64,000 nucleotides of DNA from Cellulophaga baltica (GTDB taxonomy: Bacteria > Bacteroidota > Bacteroidia > Flavobacteriales > Flavobacteriaceae): contig NZ_JAHKQN010000028.1 of the NCBI RefSeq assembly GCF_018861125.1, positions 85,823 to 149,822 on the forward strand, in the 5' to 3' direction. Positions 1-9,833 of the stretch are shown here, piece by piece. The position numbers and the translations under genes were made by a program. The notes below the pieces were generated by a model that saw only the letters and a list, made by a program, of their open reading frames with translations, made no database searches and was not told the origin of the DNA. The first letter of the stretch is position 1; every line of letters begins with the position of its first letter.

Positions 1-24
1 AATTTATATCAATAGTATGCATAT

Positions 25-1221
25 TTATAAGGAATAACCTATAACTTTTAATATACTCTTTACACCTAGTATAATTGAAATCAGAACAATTAAAACACCT
101 AATATATTTTGAAATAAGGTGTTTTTAAATTTTCCTAAAACACTTTTTTTATTTACAATCCACAGTAAAAATATAGCAATTACTGGTAATAGAATTCCAT
201 TAGCAATCTGTGCAAATTTGATAATTTCAATAGGTTTAATTCCTAATAATAAAAAGGAAACACCAATTATTATAATTAGCATCCATACTGCTTTAAAGCG
301 TTTATCTTTTAAACCTGCATTCCACCCAAAACAACTATTTGCTACATAAGCTGCAGCTAATGGTGCTGTTACTGATGATGTTATTCCTGCTGCAAAAAGA
401 CCTATTCCCATAAAATATTTAGCAGCTGTGCCAAATAAAGGTTCTAAACCTTTGGCTAAGTCCATAACACTAGTAATATTCTTATTTGTGATGCTTGTTG
501 CTACTATTATTATACACATAGACACCAAACCACCTAATGAGATAGAAATTATGGTATCTTTTTTAGCATTTGGTAACTCATCTTTTGTTTTCCATTTTTC
601 ACTTACTAATGATGCATGTAAAAACAAATTATAAGGAACAACCGTTGTACCAACTAAAGCTATAATGGTAAGTATACTGTTTTCAGGAGTTGATGGTACA
701 AATAAACCTTTTACTATTGCTACCAAATCAGGTTTTGTGATAATTGCGGTGAGAATAAATGATAGACTCATTATAATGACTAATGAAACTAATACTTTTT
801 CTAAGGCTTTGTAGTTCCCAAAATAAAGTAAAGCAAATGCAATACTTGAGATTATAAGTGCATATATCTCAGTGTAGCCACTACCAAAAATTGCTTCTAA
901 ACCTAGTGTCGCACCACCAATATTACCACCTTCATACGCTGCATTACCAATTATAATTGCTGCAATTATAATTCCTAAAATAAGGTATTTAGACCAGCTT
1001 GTATTTAATTGTTCTTTTATAACATCAGCCAACCCTTTTTGACTAACAATACCTATACGAGCAGCCATTTCTTGCAAAACAATAGTTGCAATTACAGATA
1101 ACAGCATAGCCCACAACAAAGCGTATCCAAAACTAGCACCTGCTAATGTGCAAGCAGTTACTGTTCCTGGCCCAATAAAGGCCGCTGCAATTAAAACACC
1201 TGGTCCAATTTTTTTGAACAT
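25..1221 (-). CDS. Divergent Nramp-family metal permease
   Basis: Inner-membrane permease of the Nramp (SLC11) family, 398 residues with about eleven hydrophobic segments. Length and start fit the family. In helix 1 the metal-binding DPGN is replaced by GPGT (residues 17-20), and in helix 6 the MPHN stretch reads VPYN (about 195-198). The Asp, Asn and Met that normally hold Mn or Fe are therefore absent, and the substrate cannot be called Mn or Fe with confidence. The ATG lies one base after the stop of the DUF2891 gene, so the two are probably co-transcribed. The family assignment is firm; the substrate is unknown. Confidence 0.85.
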   Translation of the reverse strand: MFKKIGPGVLIAAAFIGPGTVTACTLAGASFGYALLWAMLLSVIATIVLQEMAARIGIVSQKGLADVIKEQLNTSWSKYLILGIIIAAIIIGNAAYEGGNIGGATLGLEAIFGSGYTEIYALIISSIAFALLYFGNYKALEKVLVSLVIIMSLSFILTAIITKPDLVAIVKGLFVPSTPENSILTIIALVGTTVVPYNLFLHASLVSEKWKTKDELPNAKKDTIISISLGGLVSMCIIIVATSITNKNITSVMDLAKGLEPLFGTAAKYFMGIGLFAAGITSSVTAPLAAAYVANSCFGWNAGLKDKRFKAVWMLIIIIGVSFLLLGIKPIEIIKFAQIANGILLPVIAIFLLWIVNKKSVLGKFKNTLFQNILGVLIVLISIILGVKSILKVIGYSL

Positions 1222-1222
1222 A

Positions 1223-2326
1223 TTAATGAGCGTTGTTTAAAGAATACAAAGCAAAGCTTCCTAACCAATGTGTACCACTATAATTCCCATCAACAATACT
1301 TGGTAACGATGTGTTTATATGATCTGTTGCTATATTTTTTAAATGGGTGTATTCAGGTAAACTCTCACTTATTCTATACAAACACCAAGATCTGCTAAAA
1401 TTTAAACCATCTAAATGAACCAATTTACCATCAGTTCTATCAGACACTTTCCCTGGTTCTAATTGATATTCAGGGTCTGTTAATTCTGGAAGAAAAGCAT
1501 CAAACCAAATTTTAAATTCTTCCGGACTGTAAATTTTGCGCATTAAATTAGCTTCCTCCAAACAAGGAGAAAGAAAATCAAAACCATTAGGCTCCCAACT
1601 TAACGGACAATCACTGTCATCAGCATAAAAGCGAAGTGCCGCCTTTTTAATTGATTCAGATAATTTTGTGTCAGATAATGTAATTGCATAATCTAAAGCA
1701 AATGAAAGTCCGAATGCTGTGTTAGTATGTTCACCTACACGTAATGGATAGTTTAATTTTGGTAAAAATGTAATGTAATTTTCAGTAATTAAATTTGTCA
1801 GAGGCTGTAAATTTGCTTCTAGTTCTCTTGCTATAGGATCTTCCCAAGTATGTAATTCTTCTGCTAATTTTAAGACCCAAGCCCAACCATAAGTTCGTTC
1901 ATACGAACTATTGCCTTTCATATTAAAGTAAGCAATTTCATTAAGTATATTATCTTTAGAGATATTGACACTTAATTTTTCTTTAATAAGGTTAGCTTCA
2001 TCAATATTTGGGAATTGTTTTAATAATGATATTAAAGACCAATGCCCATGCACAGATGAATGCCAATCAAAACAGCCATAAAATGCTGGATGCAATTCTT
2101 TGGGCGTTTGTAAATGCGTAATATCGTTTAAAGTTTGGTTTAATTTATTAGGATATTCTACTTGTAAACATTCTAATGGTAAACTAGCTAACCTGTTGGC
2201 TTCTTCAAGGGTAAGTGTGGGTAGTGTTTTTAAAACTATAGGTTCTGTTGTTGTTTTCTCTTCTTTTTGTTTACAGCTAGCTATTGTAATAACAACTAAA
2301 CATGTAGAGACTAATTTACGAATCAT
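1223..2326 (-). CDS. DUF2891-family secreted lipoprotein
   Basis: A 367-residue protein that begins with a lipoprotein signal peptide: a hydrophobic stretch ends in ITIASC, so Cys18 would be lipidated. The rest matches DUF2891, a helical family with a recognisable HPAFYGCFDWHSSVHGHW block near residues 80-97 and a second conserved block, GTHWLGSFALYSL, at the C-terminus. The fold resembles helical-barrel proteins that act on sugars, but no activity is established to my knowledge. It stands directly before the Nramp gene and probably shares its transcript. No function is assigned. Confidence 0.8.
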   Translation of the reverse strand: MIRKLVSTCLVVITIASCKQKEEKTTTEPIVLKTLPTLTLEEANRLASLPLECLQVEYPNKLNQTLNDITHLQTPKELHPAFYGCFDWHSSVHGHWSLISLLKQFPNIDEANLIKEKLSVNISKDNILNEIAYFNMKGNSSYERTYGWAWVLKLAEELHTWEDPIARELEANLQPLTNLITENYITFLPKLNYPLRVGEHTNTAFGLSFALDYAITLSDTKLSESIKKAALRFYADDSDCPLSWEPNGFDFLSPCLEEANLMRKIYSPEEFKIWFDAFLPELTDPEYQLEPGKVSDRTDGKLVHLDGLNFSRSWCLYRISESLPEYTHLKNIATDHINTSLPSIVDGNYSGTHWLGSFALYSLNNAH

Positions 2327-2424
2327 TTAAAATAGTTTACTTATTCAGGTTAAATATAATTAGATAAACATAATTAATAGTTAAAATTGCAAGATAATAT
2401 CGATAAGCTACACTCCGCGGATGT

Positions 2425-2458
2425 AGTTCATCTAAAAGTTTGCAGTTCGTCTAAAAGT
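2425..2458. repeat. Two 15-base direct repeats upstream of a small gene
   Basis: AGTTCATCTAAAAGT (2425-2439) and AGTTCGTCTAAAAGT (2444-2458) differ at one base and start 19 bases apart. They lie in the spacer between divergent genes, about 70 bases before the start at 2529. Paired direct repeats of this kind are typical of response-regulator operators; the AGTTC core and spacing recall LytTR-type sites. This is an inference without a partner regulator in the window. Confidence 0.35.
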
Positions 2459-2528
2459 CAAAATAATTATATAATATTTCTAAAATGCTACGGTTATAAT
2501 AGTCCCGAAACTTATTTAACCTACATTA

Positions 2529-2975
2529 ATGAAATGTTTAGAATGTAACAACAAACTAACTCATGCAGAACATACAAAATCTATGGAAAATTACGGTGTA
2601 GAACTCTGTAATAGACATAGGTTACGAATTGATCAGTTGGTTTTAACAAAAAGTACGCCCAAAGAGGCTATACAACTATATTATGCCTTAAAAGAGGCTG
2701 GTATTGCGGCTATGCTCGAATGGTGGGATGGCAAAAAATCGGTTGATTTAGCTATTAATCGAGTTAAACTAAATATAGAAATTGACACCAATTATAATAC
2801 CATTACCCATGAACAAGCTATTCTAGATTTGGAAGAGGCCATGCATTCTTTTAAAAGTGGATTCACTACAATTCGAATTCCGCATGTAGTTGTAAAGTAT
2901 TATTTAAAAGATACCGTAAAAAACATACAAGGCATTGTTGAAGGTCTTAAAGTAAACATTAAAGTGATTACTTAA
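2529..2975 (+). CDS. Small zinc-ribbon protein with a DUF559/Vsr-like nuclease-fold C-terminus
   Basis: A 148-residue protein of unknown function. It opens with a CxxC pair (MKCLECNNKL) followed by a Cys-His (LCNRH), suggesting a small zinc site. The C-terminal half has a VDLAI...LNIEID...H....D..R..IP pattern (about residues 76-123) that resembles the core of DUF559 and Vsr-type PD-(D/E)XK proteins. The usual catalytic lysine is not obvious, so nuclease activity is only a suggestion. It is monocistronic, between a repeat-bearing upstream region and a shared terminator. Confidence 0.6.
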   Translation: MKCLECNNKLTHAEHTKSMENYGVELCNRHRLRIDQLVLTKSTPKEAIQLYYALKEAGIAAMLEWWDGKKSVDLAINRVKLNIEIDTNYNTITHEQAILDLEEAMHSFKSGFTTIRIPHVVVKYYLKDTVKNIQGIVEGLKVNIKVIT

Positions 2976-3002
2976 ATATTTGACAAATAACAGAAAACTT
3001 AT

Positions 3003-3036
3003 AAAAACGGAATTATCAATTGATAATTCCGTTTTT
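3003..3036. terminator. Bidirectional intrinsic terminator
   Basis: A perfect 34-base palindrome with 17-base arms, A5 on one flank and T5 on the other, between two convergent genes ending at 2975 and 3051. It can serve both strands. Confidence 0.85.
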
Positions 3037-3050
3037 AGTTTCTATAAATA

Positions 3051-3773
3051 TTATTTAAATGATTCTATTTTTATTAATGAATCAGTTCCCAAGTGTTTAT
3101 CATCTTTATTGTAATACCAAGCTCTAATTTTTGGTATTTTAAAACTTCCAAAAGTTTCAATTCCGTTTAAAAGAATATACTCTCCATCATTGATTGTTTC
3201 ATCATGAAAAAACTGATACACTTCCATTGCATAGGTATTTGGGTCAAAATAAAAATACCAAATATCATTACCTACATTTTCTTCATACGTCACCTTTAAT
3301 ACTAAATATTTTTTTCCTTTAAATACTTTTGTCTGTATTTCAGAATTTAATTGTACACCCTCATCTTTCAATTTCATTGGAAGACCGTATAAATATAGGT
3401 AATAGTTCTTCATTAGTTCGGCACGTTCACAACTCAACCGATGTGTTTTTTTTTCTTCTTCAGAAATGTTTTTACTACCGTTTAATTTAATATTGCAGTC
3501 ATCTTTAGCTATGGTTTGTTTAATTTTTATACTATCTGATATTGTCACTATTTCAAAATACTGATTCGGTAAATCAATTTTAATTTCACTTAGTCTTTCT
3601 CTTCCATCAGGGTATTCCATCGAAATAATTAGTTTTCCTTTGAAAGTAGGCCAAAGATTATTTGGATCATGAAATGCTATAGATTTATCTAACAATTCAG
3701 AAGCTGTAAGAACTTGCGCTTTTGAAGTTTGTAAACCTAAAATAAAAATAAAGAAGGAAAAATATTTTATCAT
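3051..3773 (-). CDS. DUF6503-family secreted protein
   Basis: A 240-residue exported protein with a cleavable signal peptide (residues 1-19, ending SKA before QVL). The mature part is a beta-rich, LolA/LppX-like sheet protein of the DUF6503 type common in flavobacteria, with the characteristic start "LLDKSIAFHDP..LWPTFKGKL". Such proteins bind hydrophobic ligands or lipoproteins in related families; no direct role is known for DUF6503. It lies 18 bases downstream of yifB on the same strand, so it may be read through from there. Confidence 0.75.
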   Translation of the reverse strand: MIKYFSFFIFILGLQTSKAQVLTASELLDKSIAFHDPNNLWPTFKGKLIISMEYPDGRERLSEIKIDLPNQYFEIVTISDSIKIKQTIAKDDCNIKLNGSKNISEEEKKTHRLSCERAELMKNYYLYLYGLPMKLKDEGVQLNSEIQTKVFKGKKYLVLKVTYEENVGNDIWYFYFDPNTYAMEVYQFFHDETINDGEYILLNGIETFGSFKIPKIRAWYYNKDDKHLGTDSLIKIESFK

Positions 3774-3791
3774 ATTTAATTTATTTGAAAA

Positions 3792-5327
3792 TTACCCTAA
3801 CCAACCATCACGATCTAAACTACGGTATTGTATGGCCTCACCAATATGCATGCCTTGAACATTTTCAGAACTATCTAAATCAGCAATTGTTCTTGCAACT
3901 TTTAAAATTCTGTCATAAGCTCTTGCAGAAAGATTTAAGCGTTCCATTGCGTTTTTTAAAAGCTCTTTTGAAGCTTCATCCATTTTACAATAAGTTCTAA
4001 TTTGTTTGGTATTCATTTGTGCATTGTAGTGTACATTTTCCATTGTAGCAAAACGTTTGGTCTGCAATTCTCTTGCTGCAGTTACGCGTTTTCTAATATC
4101 AACACTACTTTCTCCTTTTCGTTCTTCTGATAATTTTTCAAAAGGTACAGGTGTAACTTCAATATGAATATCAATACGGTCTAATAATGGACCAGATATT
4201 TTACTTAAATAGCGTTGCATTTCTGCAGGTGAAGATGTTACTGGAGCATCAGGATCATTAAAATAACCTCCGGGACTCGGGTTCATACTTGCGACTAACA
4301 TAAAACTACTTGGATATGTTACTGTAAAACGTGCTCTTGAAATTGTTACTTCTCTGTCTTCTAGAGGTTGACGCATTACTTCTAAAACACCACGCTTAAA
4401 TTCAGGTAATTCATCTAAAAATAGAACGCCATTATGCGAAAGTGAAATTTCACCAGGTTGCGGATATGCACCTCCGCCAACAAGTGCAACGTCAGATATT
4501 GTGTGATGTGGCGAACGAAATGGTCGTTGATTCATTAAACCCATATTTTTAATTTTACCAACTACGCTATGTATTTTAGTAGTCTCTAATGCTTCATGCA
4601 AAGTCATTGGGGGTAAAATAGATGGTAAGCGTTTAGCAAGCATAGTTTTACCAGCACCAGGAGGACCAATCAAAATAATGTTATGTCCGCCAGCTGCAGC
4701 TATTTCCATACAACGTTTAATACTTTCTTGACCTTTCACATCAGCAAAATCAAACTCAGGAAAATCTAGCGTTTTATAAAACTCAGCTCGAGTATCAATT
4801 ATTGTTTGCTCTAGCGGAGTATTATTATCAAAATATTCAATAACTTCTTTGATGTTTTCAATACCATATACCTCAAGTCCGCTAACAATTGCTGCCTCTC
4901 TTGCATTTTCCTTAGGTAATATAAAACCTTTGTAGCCTTCTTCTTTTGCTTTAATTGCAATGGGCAACGCTCCTTTTAAGGGTTGTAAGCTACCATCCAA
5001 TGATAACTCGCCCATAATAATATACTTTTCTATATTATCTGATTTTATTTGTCCAGAAGCAGTTAATATTCCTAGAGCAAGTGTTAAATCGTACGCAGAA
5101 CCTTCTTTACGTAAATCTGCCGGAGCCATATTAATAGTTAGCTTTTTACCTGGAATTTTATATCCATTATTTTGTAAAGCGGCCGCTATTCTATAGTTAC
5201 TTTCTTTAATAGCATTATCTGGCAAACCCACTAAATGATATCCGATACCTTTATCGACATTAACTTCAATAGTAATTGTTGTGGCTTCAACACCAAAAAC
5301 GGCGCTACCATAAACTTTTGTAAGCAT
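3792..5327 (-). CDS. YifB/ComM-family Mg-chelatase-like AAA+ ATPase
   Basis: A 511-residue cytoplasmic AAA+ protein. The N-terminal domain (about 1-170) is the Lon-protease-like ChlI fold. A Walker A motif, GPPGAGKT, sits near residue 220, with a DELPEF Walker B about 80 residues later, and a C-terminal Mg-chelatase subdomain follows. In naturally competent bacteria ComM is a hexameric helicase that promotes branch migration during integration of incoming DNA; whether this organism is competent cannot be seen here. Length and architecture are normal for the family. Confidence 0.92.
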   Translation of the reverse strand: MLTKVYGSAVFGVEATTITIEVNVDKGIGYHLVGLPDNAIKESNYRIAAALQNNGYKIPGKKLTINMAPADLRKEGSAYDLTLALGILTASGQIKSDNIEKYIIMGELSLDGSLQPLKGALPIAIKAKEEGYKGFILPKENAREAAIVSGLEVYGIENIKEVIEYFDNNTPLEQTIIDTRAEFYKTLDFPEFDFADVKGQESIKRCMEIAAAGGHNIILIGPPGAGKTMLAKRLPSILPPMTLHEALETTKIHSVVGKIKNMGLMNQRPFRSPHHTISDVALVGGGAYPQPGEISLSHNGVLFLDELPEFKRGVLEVMRQPLEDREVTISRARFTVTYPSSFMLVASMNPSPGGYFNDPDAPVTSSPAEMQRYLSKISGPLLDRIDIHIEVTPVPFEKLSEERKGESSVDIRKRVTAARELQTKRFATMENVHYNAQMNTKQIRTYCKMDEASKELLKNAMERLNLSARAYDRILKVARTIADLDSSENVQGMHIGEAIQYRSLDRDGWLG

Positions 5328-5388
5328 TTATTCTATTTTGCTTAAAAATAGGTAAATAAAATTAAATGTTAAAAACTGTTAAATAGTA

Positions 5389-7776
5389 TTATTTAGGATT
5401 AAGGACTAACAAAGACTCTTTGGTATTTATAATTTCTTCTTTGTTCAATAACATTTTTCTAAATTTTCCTTGAATATACATTTCAGCTTGGTCTTTATAA
5501 TGTTTACTAAACGGATTACCTGATTGTCCTGTTGGTAGTATACTCGTACTATTTTCAACATCAGAAAAATCAATTACTCGGCGTGTTGACGGTCCAGATG
5601 TTACGTTATAATACCCATCTTCAGTATACGAAAAAGATAAATTATTAATCACCTCTCTTGTTCCGTGTACAGGGAAAGGACCAACGTTAAAAAAAGATTT
5701 TAATGCTTCAACTTTGCCAATTGGGTGTTCATGTTCTAAAGTGTGTACCTTATTCCATGTCCATGTTTTATAATCATTTCCTAAAGTTTCCACCAATTCT
5801 TTATATGACTGTTTGAATGCGTTGGTTACAACAACAGTTTTAGTTTCTATTTCTGAAGTATTAATATCATCCCACCAAACAGATTCTTGCTTTTTAGCCA
5901 TTGGAGCGATAGTTCTTTTTAAAAAATGTGTAGCCATTAAAGCTGTAAATTGTTCTTTACTTAACTCATCTCTAAACGTATATTTTAAAAAGTTGTAAAT
6001 CCATTTTTGATAGACCGTACTTTCAATACTATTAAGAGTTGCTTCTCCACTCCAATTTTTTATTTTACTGATTAACTCTTTTTCATTGGATGATAGCTTT
6101 GTGAAATCTAAATCAGCAATTAAGTTCCTCAAAACTTCGTCATCAACAGCAGATGTAACATCAGTAATCATTTTTTGAATATTAGCACTACTCCAATTAT
6201 TTTTTGCATCAAGTATTTCTGTAATTCTTTTTGCTCTATTTTCTGGTAGATAATAACCTGGATAAATCTTACCATTTAAAGCTTCTGGTTGATTATTTGC
6301 AGAATACACATAGTTATTTGAAGGGTTTACAGCATTGGGGTTATGAGAAAAATCTAAATATTTAATAATTTCATTTTTACCAGAACTACCATTTAAAATG
6401 AATTTGGTATTCACACTGTCTGGCATCTGAAATATTTTAGCGGTCGCAAACCACCCAACATTTCCATCAGCATCGCCGTACATTATATTAAGTCCTGGTG
6501 CATGAATACCTTTTAAAGCATTTTTAAAATCTGTTATATTATCTGCATGTATAATTTCATTAAAAGCGTCTAAAGTTTTATTTTCATTTGAAGTATACAC
6601 CCATGACATTGCGATAGGTTTTTCACTTTTAACCTGATCTGCGATACCATTTAATACAGAGCCATGAATTGTTTTTTTGTATGAAAATTTTACATCCTCA
6701 GCATCTTTAACTTTAATGGTTTTGGTTACAATTTCATATTTTTTCCATTCTCCTTTGTAGTTGTATTGCGTACTATCAATTGGATTTTGATATTCTTCAT
6801 AAAAATTAATATCATCATTTTCAAACATGGTTAAACCATAAGCGTTATTCCTATCATGGCCCAAGAGTGGAAATGGAACACCTGCTAAATGGTAACCGTA
6901 TTTTTCATAAGTTGGTGTGCTTACATGTGCTTCATACCAAACAGAAGGTTGTGAAAAACCAATATGTGGATCATTAGCAAAAATCACTTGACCATTCTGT
7001 GTTTTTTCTGGAGCAATTACCCAGCTATTACTGCCTTCAAATAAGGGAACTGGTAATTTTTCTAATGCTGAAAAAGCAAGTTGAGAAACTCCGTATTTAA
7101 TATCAGACTGTTCAAAAGGATAATTTTTAATAGTTGTTAATGTACTATCAGTACCCACTTCTAAATCTTTCAAATATGCGTCACCTAATTTATTTTTAAT
7201 TTCCGTTAATAAAGGGTCTGTTTTATGACCCATTGCGAAACTAAATGCCATATAGCCAATGGTATTATAAACATCTTCAAATGTAAACGGCTTTTTCTCT
7301 ACACCAGTTAAATAGAATTCTATTGGTGTTGCACCATTCTCTAAAAATTGATTAACACCATCTAAATATGCTTGTGTTAACCTATAAGTCTGCGAACTTT
7401 TATCAATTGAGGCAACTGTTTTTTTTGTGGCTTCATCAATGCCTAATGAAAGTAAAAACTTATCCGTTTTAAGCATATCAGAACCAAAAATTTCTGATAA
7501 TCTACCTGTTCCAATTCTCCTAAGAAGTTCCATTTGCCAAAGTCTATCTTGAGCATGTACATAGCCTAAAGATCTAAAAGCATCTTCTTCTGTTTGCCCA
7601 TAAATATGAGGAATACCATAGGTGTCATAATATATTTGAACCTTATTGTTTAAATGTTTTATTTCTAAATCACCTGAATAATTAGGCTTTAAAGTTTGCA
7701 CAAAAAAATATAGTCCTAATGCAATTACAGCAATTAAGACTATAGTATAAATTCCTATTTTTTTTAATGTTTTCAA
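5389..7776 (-). CDS. Penicillin acylase-family N-terminal nucleophile amidohydrolase
   Basis: A 795-residue precursor with an N-terminal membrane or signal segment (residues 8-27). The autocatalytic cleavage site is visible at EGSNSW (about residue 250): the serine after Gly becomes the new N-terminus and nucleophile of the beta chain. The downstream NDPHIGF block is the conserved oxyanion and calcium region. Family members hydrolyse amide bonds of beta-lactams, acyl-homoserine lactones or other N-acyl compounds; the native substrate cannot be read from sequence. It is separately transcribed from its neighbours. Confidence 0.9.
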   Translation of the reverse strand: MKTLKKIGIYTIVLIAVIALGLYFFVQTLKPNYSGDLEIKHLNNKVQIYYDTYGIPHIYGQTEEDAFRSLGYVHAQDRLWQMELLRRIGTGRLSEIFGSDMLKTDKFLLSLGIDEATKKTVASIDKSSQTYRLTQAYLDGVNQFLENGATPIEFYLTGVEKKPFTFEDVYNTIGYMAFSFAMGHKTDPLLTEIKNKLGDAYLKDLEVGTDSTLTTIKNYPFEQSDIKYGVSQLAFSALEKLPVPLFEGSNSWVIAPEKTQNGQVIFANDPHIGFSQPSVWYEAHVSTPTYEKYGYHLAGVPFPLLGHDRNNAYGLTMFENDDINFYEEYQNPIDSTQYNYKGEWKKYEIVTKTIKVKDAEDVKFSYKKTIHGSVLNGIADQVKSEKPIAMSWVYTSNENKTLDAFNEIIHADNITDFKNALKGIHAPGLNIMYGDADGNVGWFATAKIFQMPDSVNTKFILNGSSGKNEIIKYLDFSHNPNAVNPSNNYVYSANNQPEALNGKIYPGYYLPENRAKRITEILDAKNNWSSANIQKMITDVTSAVDDEVLRNLIADLDFTKLSSNEKELISKIKNWSGEATLNSIESTVYQKWIYNFLKYTFRDELSKEQFTALMATHFLKRTIAPMAKKQESVWWDDINTSEIETKTVVVTNAFKQSYKELVETLGNDYKTWTWNKVHTLEHEHPIGKVEALKSFFNVGPFPVHGTREVINNLSFSYTEDGYYNVTSGPSTRRVIDFSDVENSTSILPTGQSGNPFSKHYKDQAEMYIQGKFRKMLLNKEEIINTKESLLVLNPK

Positions 7777-7849
7777 GCTATTATCTTTTCACGAAAGATA
7801 AAACTATTTGAACACTAATTAAAATGCTATTATAATGTTTAATATAAGT

Positions 7850-8482
7850 TTAATTATTTTTCGACTCACCAAACATCTCTGTGAAAATGCCTTTGACATG
7901 TGCCGAAGACATTTGCATTGCCTTAGCCATTTTATTAATCATAAGTAATTCAGATTCATCAATGTTTCCATCTGCAGCAGCAACTGAAATAGCACATTTT
8001 ATGATAACCTCTTTGCCATGGTCATTTAATGACGGACCTACTTTTTTCAAATACGTAGTAACATCTTCTTTTTCTTTTTTTACCTGCTCAATATAGTTTT
8101 CTAAATGAGACATCGTTAAATCGTTTTTACCGAACTTATTGATAATCTTTAACACTTGTTTTTTCTCATTATTGTCAATAACACCATCGGCTAACATTAT
8201 CAATACCATAGAATGTCTAATGGCTTTCTCATACGTTGCCATAAACTGCTCGTTATTTGAATTGGCATTGTTATTTAAAACTCTTAATATATAGGTTCCT
8301 TTACAATTGCCGCACTCTACATATTCACCTGCACTACCTAGCGGAATTAATGGAATAAAATATAAAGTGAAAAATTTAGTTACTTTTCGGTGTCGATATG
8401 GTTTACTTTGTTCGCATTGTGGACAATGAAAATCGCCTGACTTAATTGTAGATTTAATACCAGTTGTTCCGAATATAATCAT
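7850..8482 (-). CDS. Zinc-ribbon plus TerB-like protein
   Basis: A 210-residue protein with two parts. The first 70 residues carry two CxxC pairs (CPQC near 20 and CGNC near 57), with a hydrophobic stretch (FFTLYFIPLIPLG) between them, forming a zinc ribbon. The remainder is a TerB-like helical domain with two acidic motifs, LADGVIDNNE and AADGNIDESE, typical of metal-binding repeats in the tellurite-resistance TerB fold. Such proteins occur as single genes in Bacteroidetes; the role is unknown and tellurite resistance should not be assumed. Confidence 0.75.
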   Translation of the reverse strand: MIIFGTTGIKSTIKSGDFHCPQCEQSKPYRHRKVTKFFTLYFIPLIPLGSAGEYVECGNCKGTYILRVLNNNANSNNEQFMATYEKAIRHSMVLIMLADGVIDNNEKKQVLKIINKFGKNDLTMSHLENYIEQVKKEKEDVTTYLKKVGPSLNDHGKEVIIKCAISVAAADGNIDESELLMINKMAKAMQMSSAHVKGIFTEMFGESKNN

Positions 8483-8592
8483 AATGTTTAGGATTTGGTT
8501 AACTCATTATTTTGATAGTTTTTACTTGTTATTGGTTGTATAATTTGCTATCATTAATAATTACAACGTTCTTATTTTAAAATAGTTGTATT

Positions 8593-8632
8593 AAAAACAA
8601 AAACCTCTTTAACTGTGTAGCTAAAGAGGTTT
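8593..8632 (-). terminator. Intrinsic terminator of the mannose-6-phosphate isomerase gene
   Basis: An inverted repeat, AAACCTCTTTA...TAAAGAGGTTT (8601-8632), is followed on the minus strand by a T-rich tract at 8593-8600. It sits just after the stop at 8654. Confidence 0.8.
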
Positions 8633-8653
8633 AATAGTATTGAATGTTTAATT

Positions 8654-9748
8654 TTAATTAGGAGGATAACAAAGTAAAATTTTAGATTCGGTTTTTGAAA
8701 CATAGGTAATTTCTGAAATTGCGGCAGATATAAATATTTCATCACCTTGAGTGTATTCATATTCTTTTCCTTCACAGATTAAAACACCATCACCTGAATA
8801 TATAACTGCTACATAAAATGAAGCGCCACTTTTAACGGTGTGTTTTCCATTTAGTAATAACTCATTTAAACCAAAGCAATTGGTATGCTTTTTATTAAAT
8901 AATGTTCTAAAAGTAAACTCATCTGAACTTTCTAAAACTTCAGGTATTATTTTCCATTCCGTTAATGCTTCTTCTAAAGTATAATTGTCATAATGGAAAC
9001 ACTCTAACATTTTTTCTTCTCCAACCCCTTGATGAATTAATTCTGGTCCTATTTTTAAACCATTAGGAGTTGTTTTTTCAACACGCATGGTATAATCAGT
9101 TGGCTCTTGAACTTCCATTAAAAAACAACCAGAACCAATAGCGTGCGGTACACCACCATAAATCATAAAAGCATCACCAGCTTTTACTTCAATTTTATGA
9201 AGGCAATTAAGCATACCTTCAATATTCTGATCTTCAAAATGTTTTTTCCACTCATCTCTAGTAACGTGTTTTTTAAATCCCATATAAACGACACTTTTTT
9301 CGCCGTCTATTTCTCTAGTGTTTAAAACATACCAAGATTCTGTTTTACCAAATTCTGAATTAAAAACAGTTTTCGCATATTCTTTATCAGGATGTACTTG
9401 AACAGTTAGTCTTTCTTTAGAATCTAACATTTTAATTAAAACACCTGTAGTTCCAAATTTATCAGCTAGCTCTTTTCCTAAATACAATTCTAAATTCGAA
9501 TTTATCAAATCCTTCAAAGGAATCTCTCCTTCTTCAGTTGCTATAAGTGATAAACCTTCATCATCAGGCCTATTATTTCCTCGTGCAGTAACAGCAGACA
9601 TAATCCATTCTTCAGGAAAACTTCCATCTGTTTCAGTAGTTGTTTTTTTCCATCTATCAATTAAAGCACCACCTTCATAAGTTCTCCAAACTCTATTATT
9701 AAGTTGTTTTAAAGGTATATGTGCGTATTTCTGTAAGTGTTCACTCAT
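8654..9748 (-). CDS. manA: Class I mannose-6-phosphate isomerase
   Basis: A cytoplasmic cupin enzyme interconverting mannose-6-phosphate and fructose-6-phosphate, feeding GDP-mannose and exopolysaccharide synthesis. The 364 residues hold the zinc-binding QVHPDK motif near residue 115, a GVPHAIGSG block (about 200) and ALTEW in the C-terminal cupin. It ends with a clear terminator and has no close operon partner. The identification rests on these motifs and on length. Confidence 0.88.
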   Translation of the reverse strand: MSEHLQKYAHIPLKQLNNRVWRTYEGGALIDRWKKTTTETDGSFPEEWIMSAVTARGNNRPDDEGLSLIATEEGEIPLKDLINSNLELYLGKELADKFGTTGVLIKMLDSKERLTVQVHPDKEYAKTVFNSEFGKTESWYVLNTREIDGEKSVVYMGFKKHVTRDEWKKHFEDQNIEGMLNCLHKIEVKAGDAFMIYGGVPHAIGSGCFLMEVQEPTDYTMRVEKTTPNGLKIGPELIHQGVGEEKMLECFHYDNYTLEEALTEWKIIPEVLESSDEFTFRTLFNKKHTNCFGLNELLLNGKHTVKSGASFYVAVIYSGDGVLICEGKEYEYTQGDEIFISAAISEITYVSKTESKILLCYPPN

Positions 9749-9833
9749 GTTTTTAATATAAATTGAATGTAAAAAGTAAAGTTAAGTTGTAAATTTTGCC
9801 TATAAAAATTTAAAGACCAATCTTTTAATAGAA

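Noticed and set aside
7850-8482. Tellurite-resistance gene
   Set aside because: Only the TerB-like fold is shared; no other ter genes are present, so resistance is not implied.
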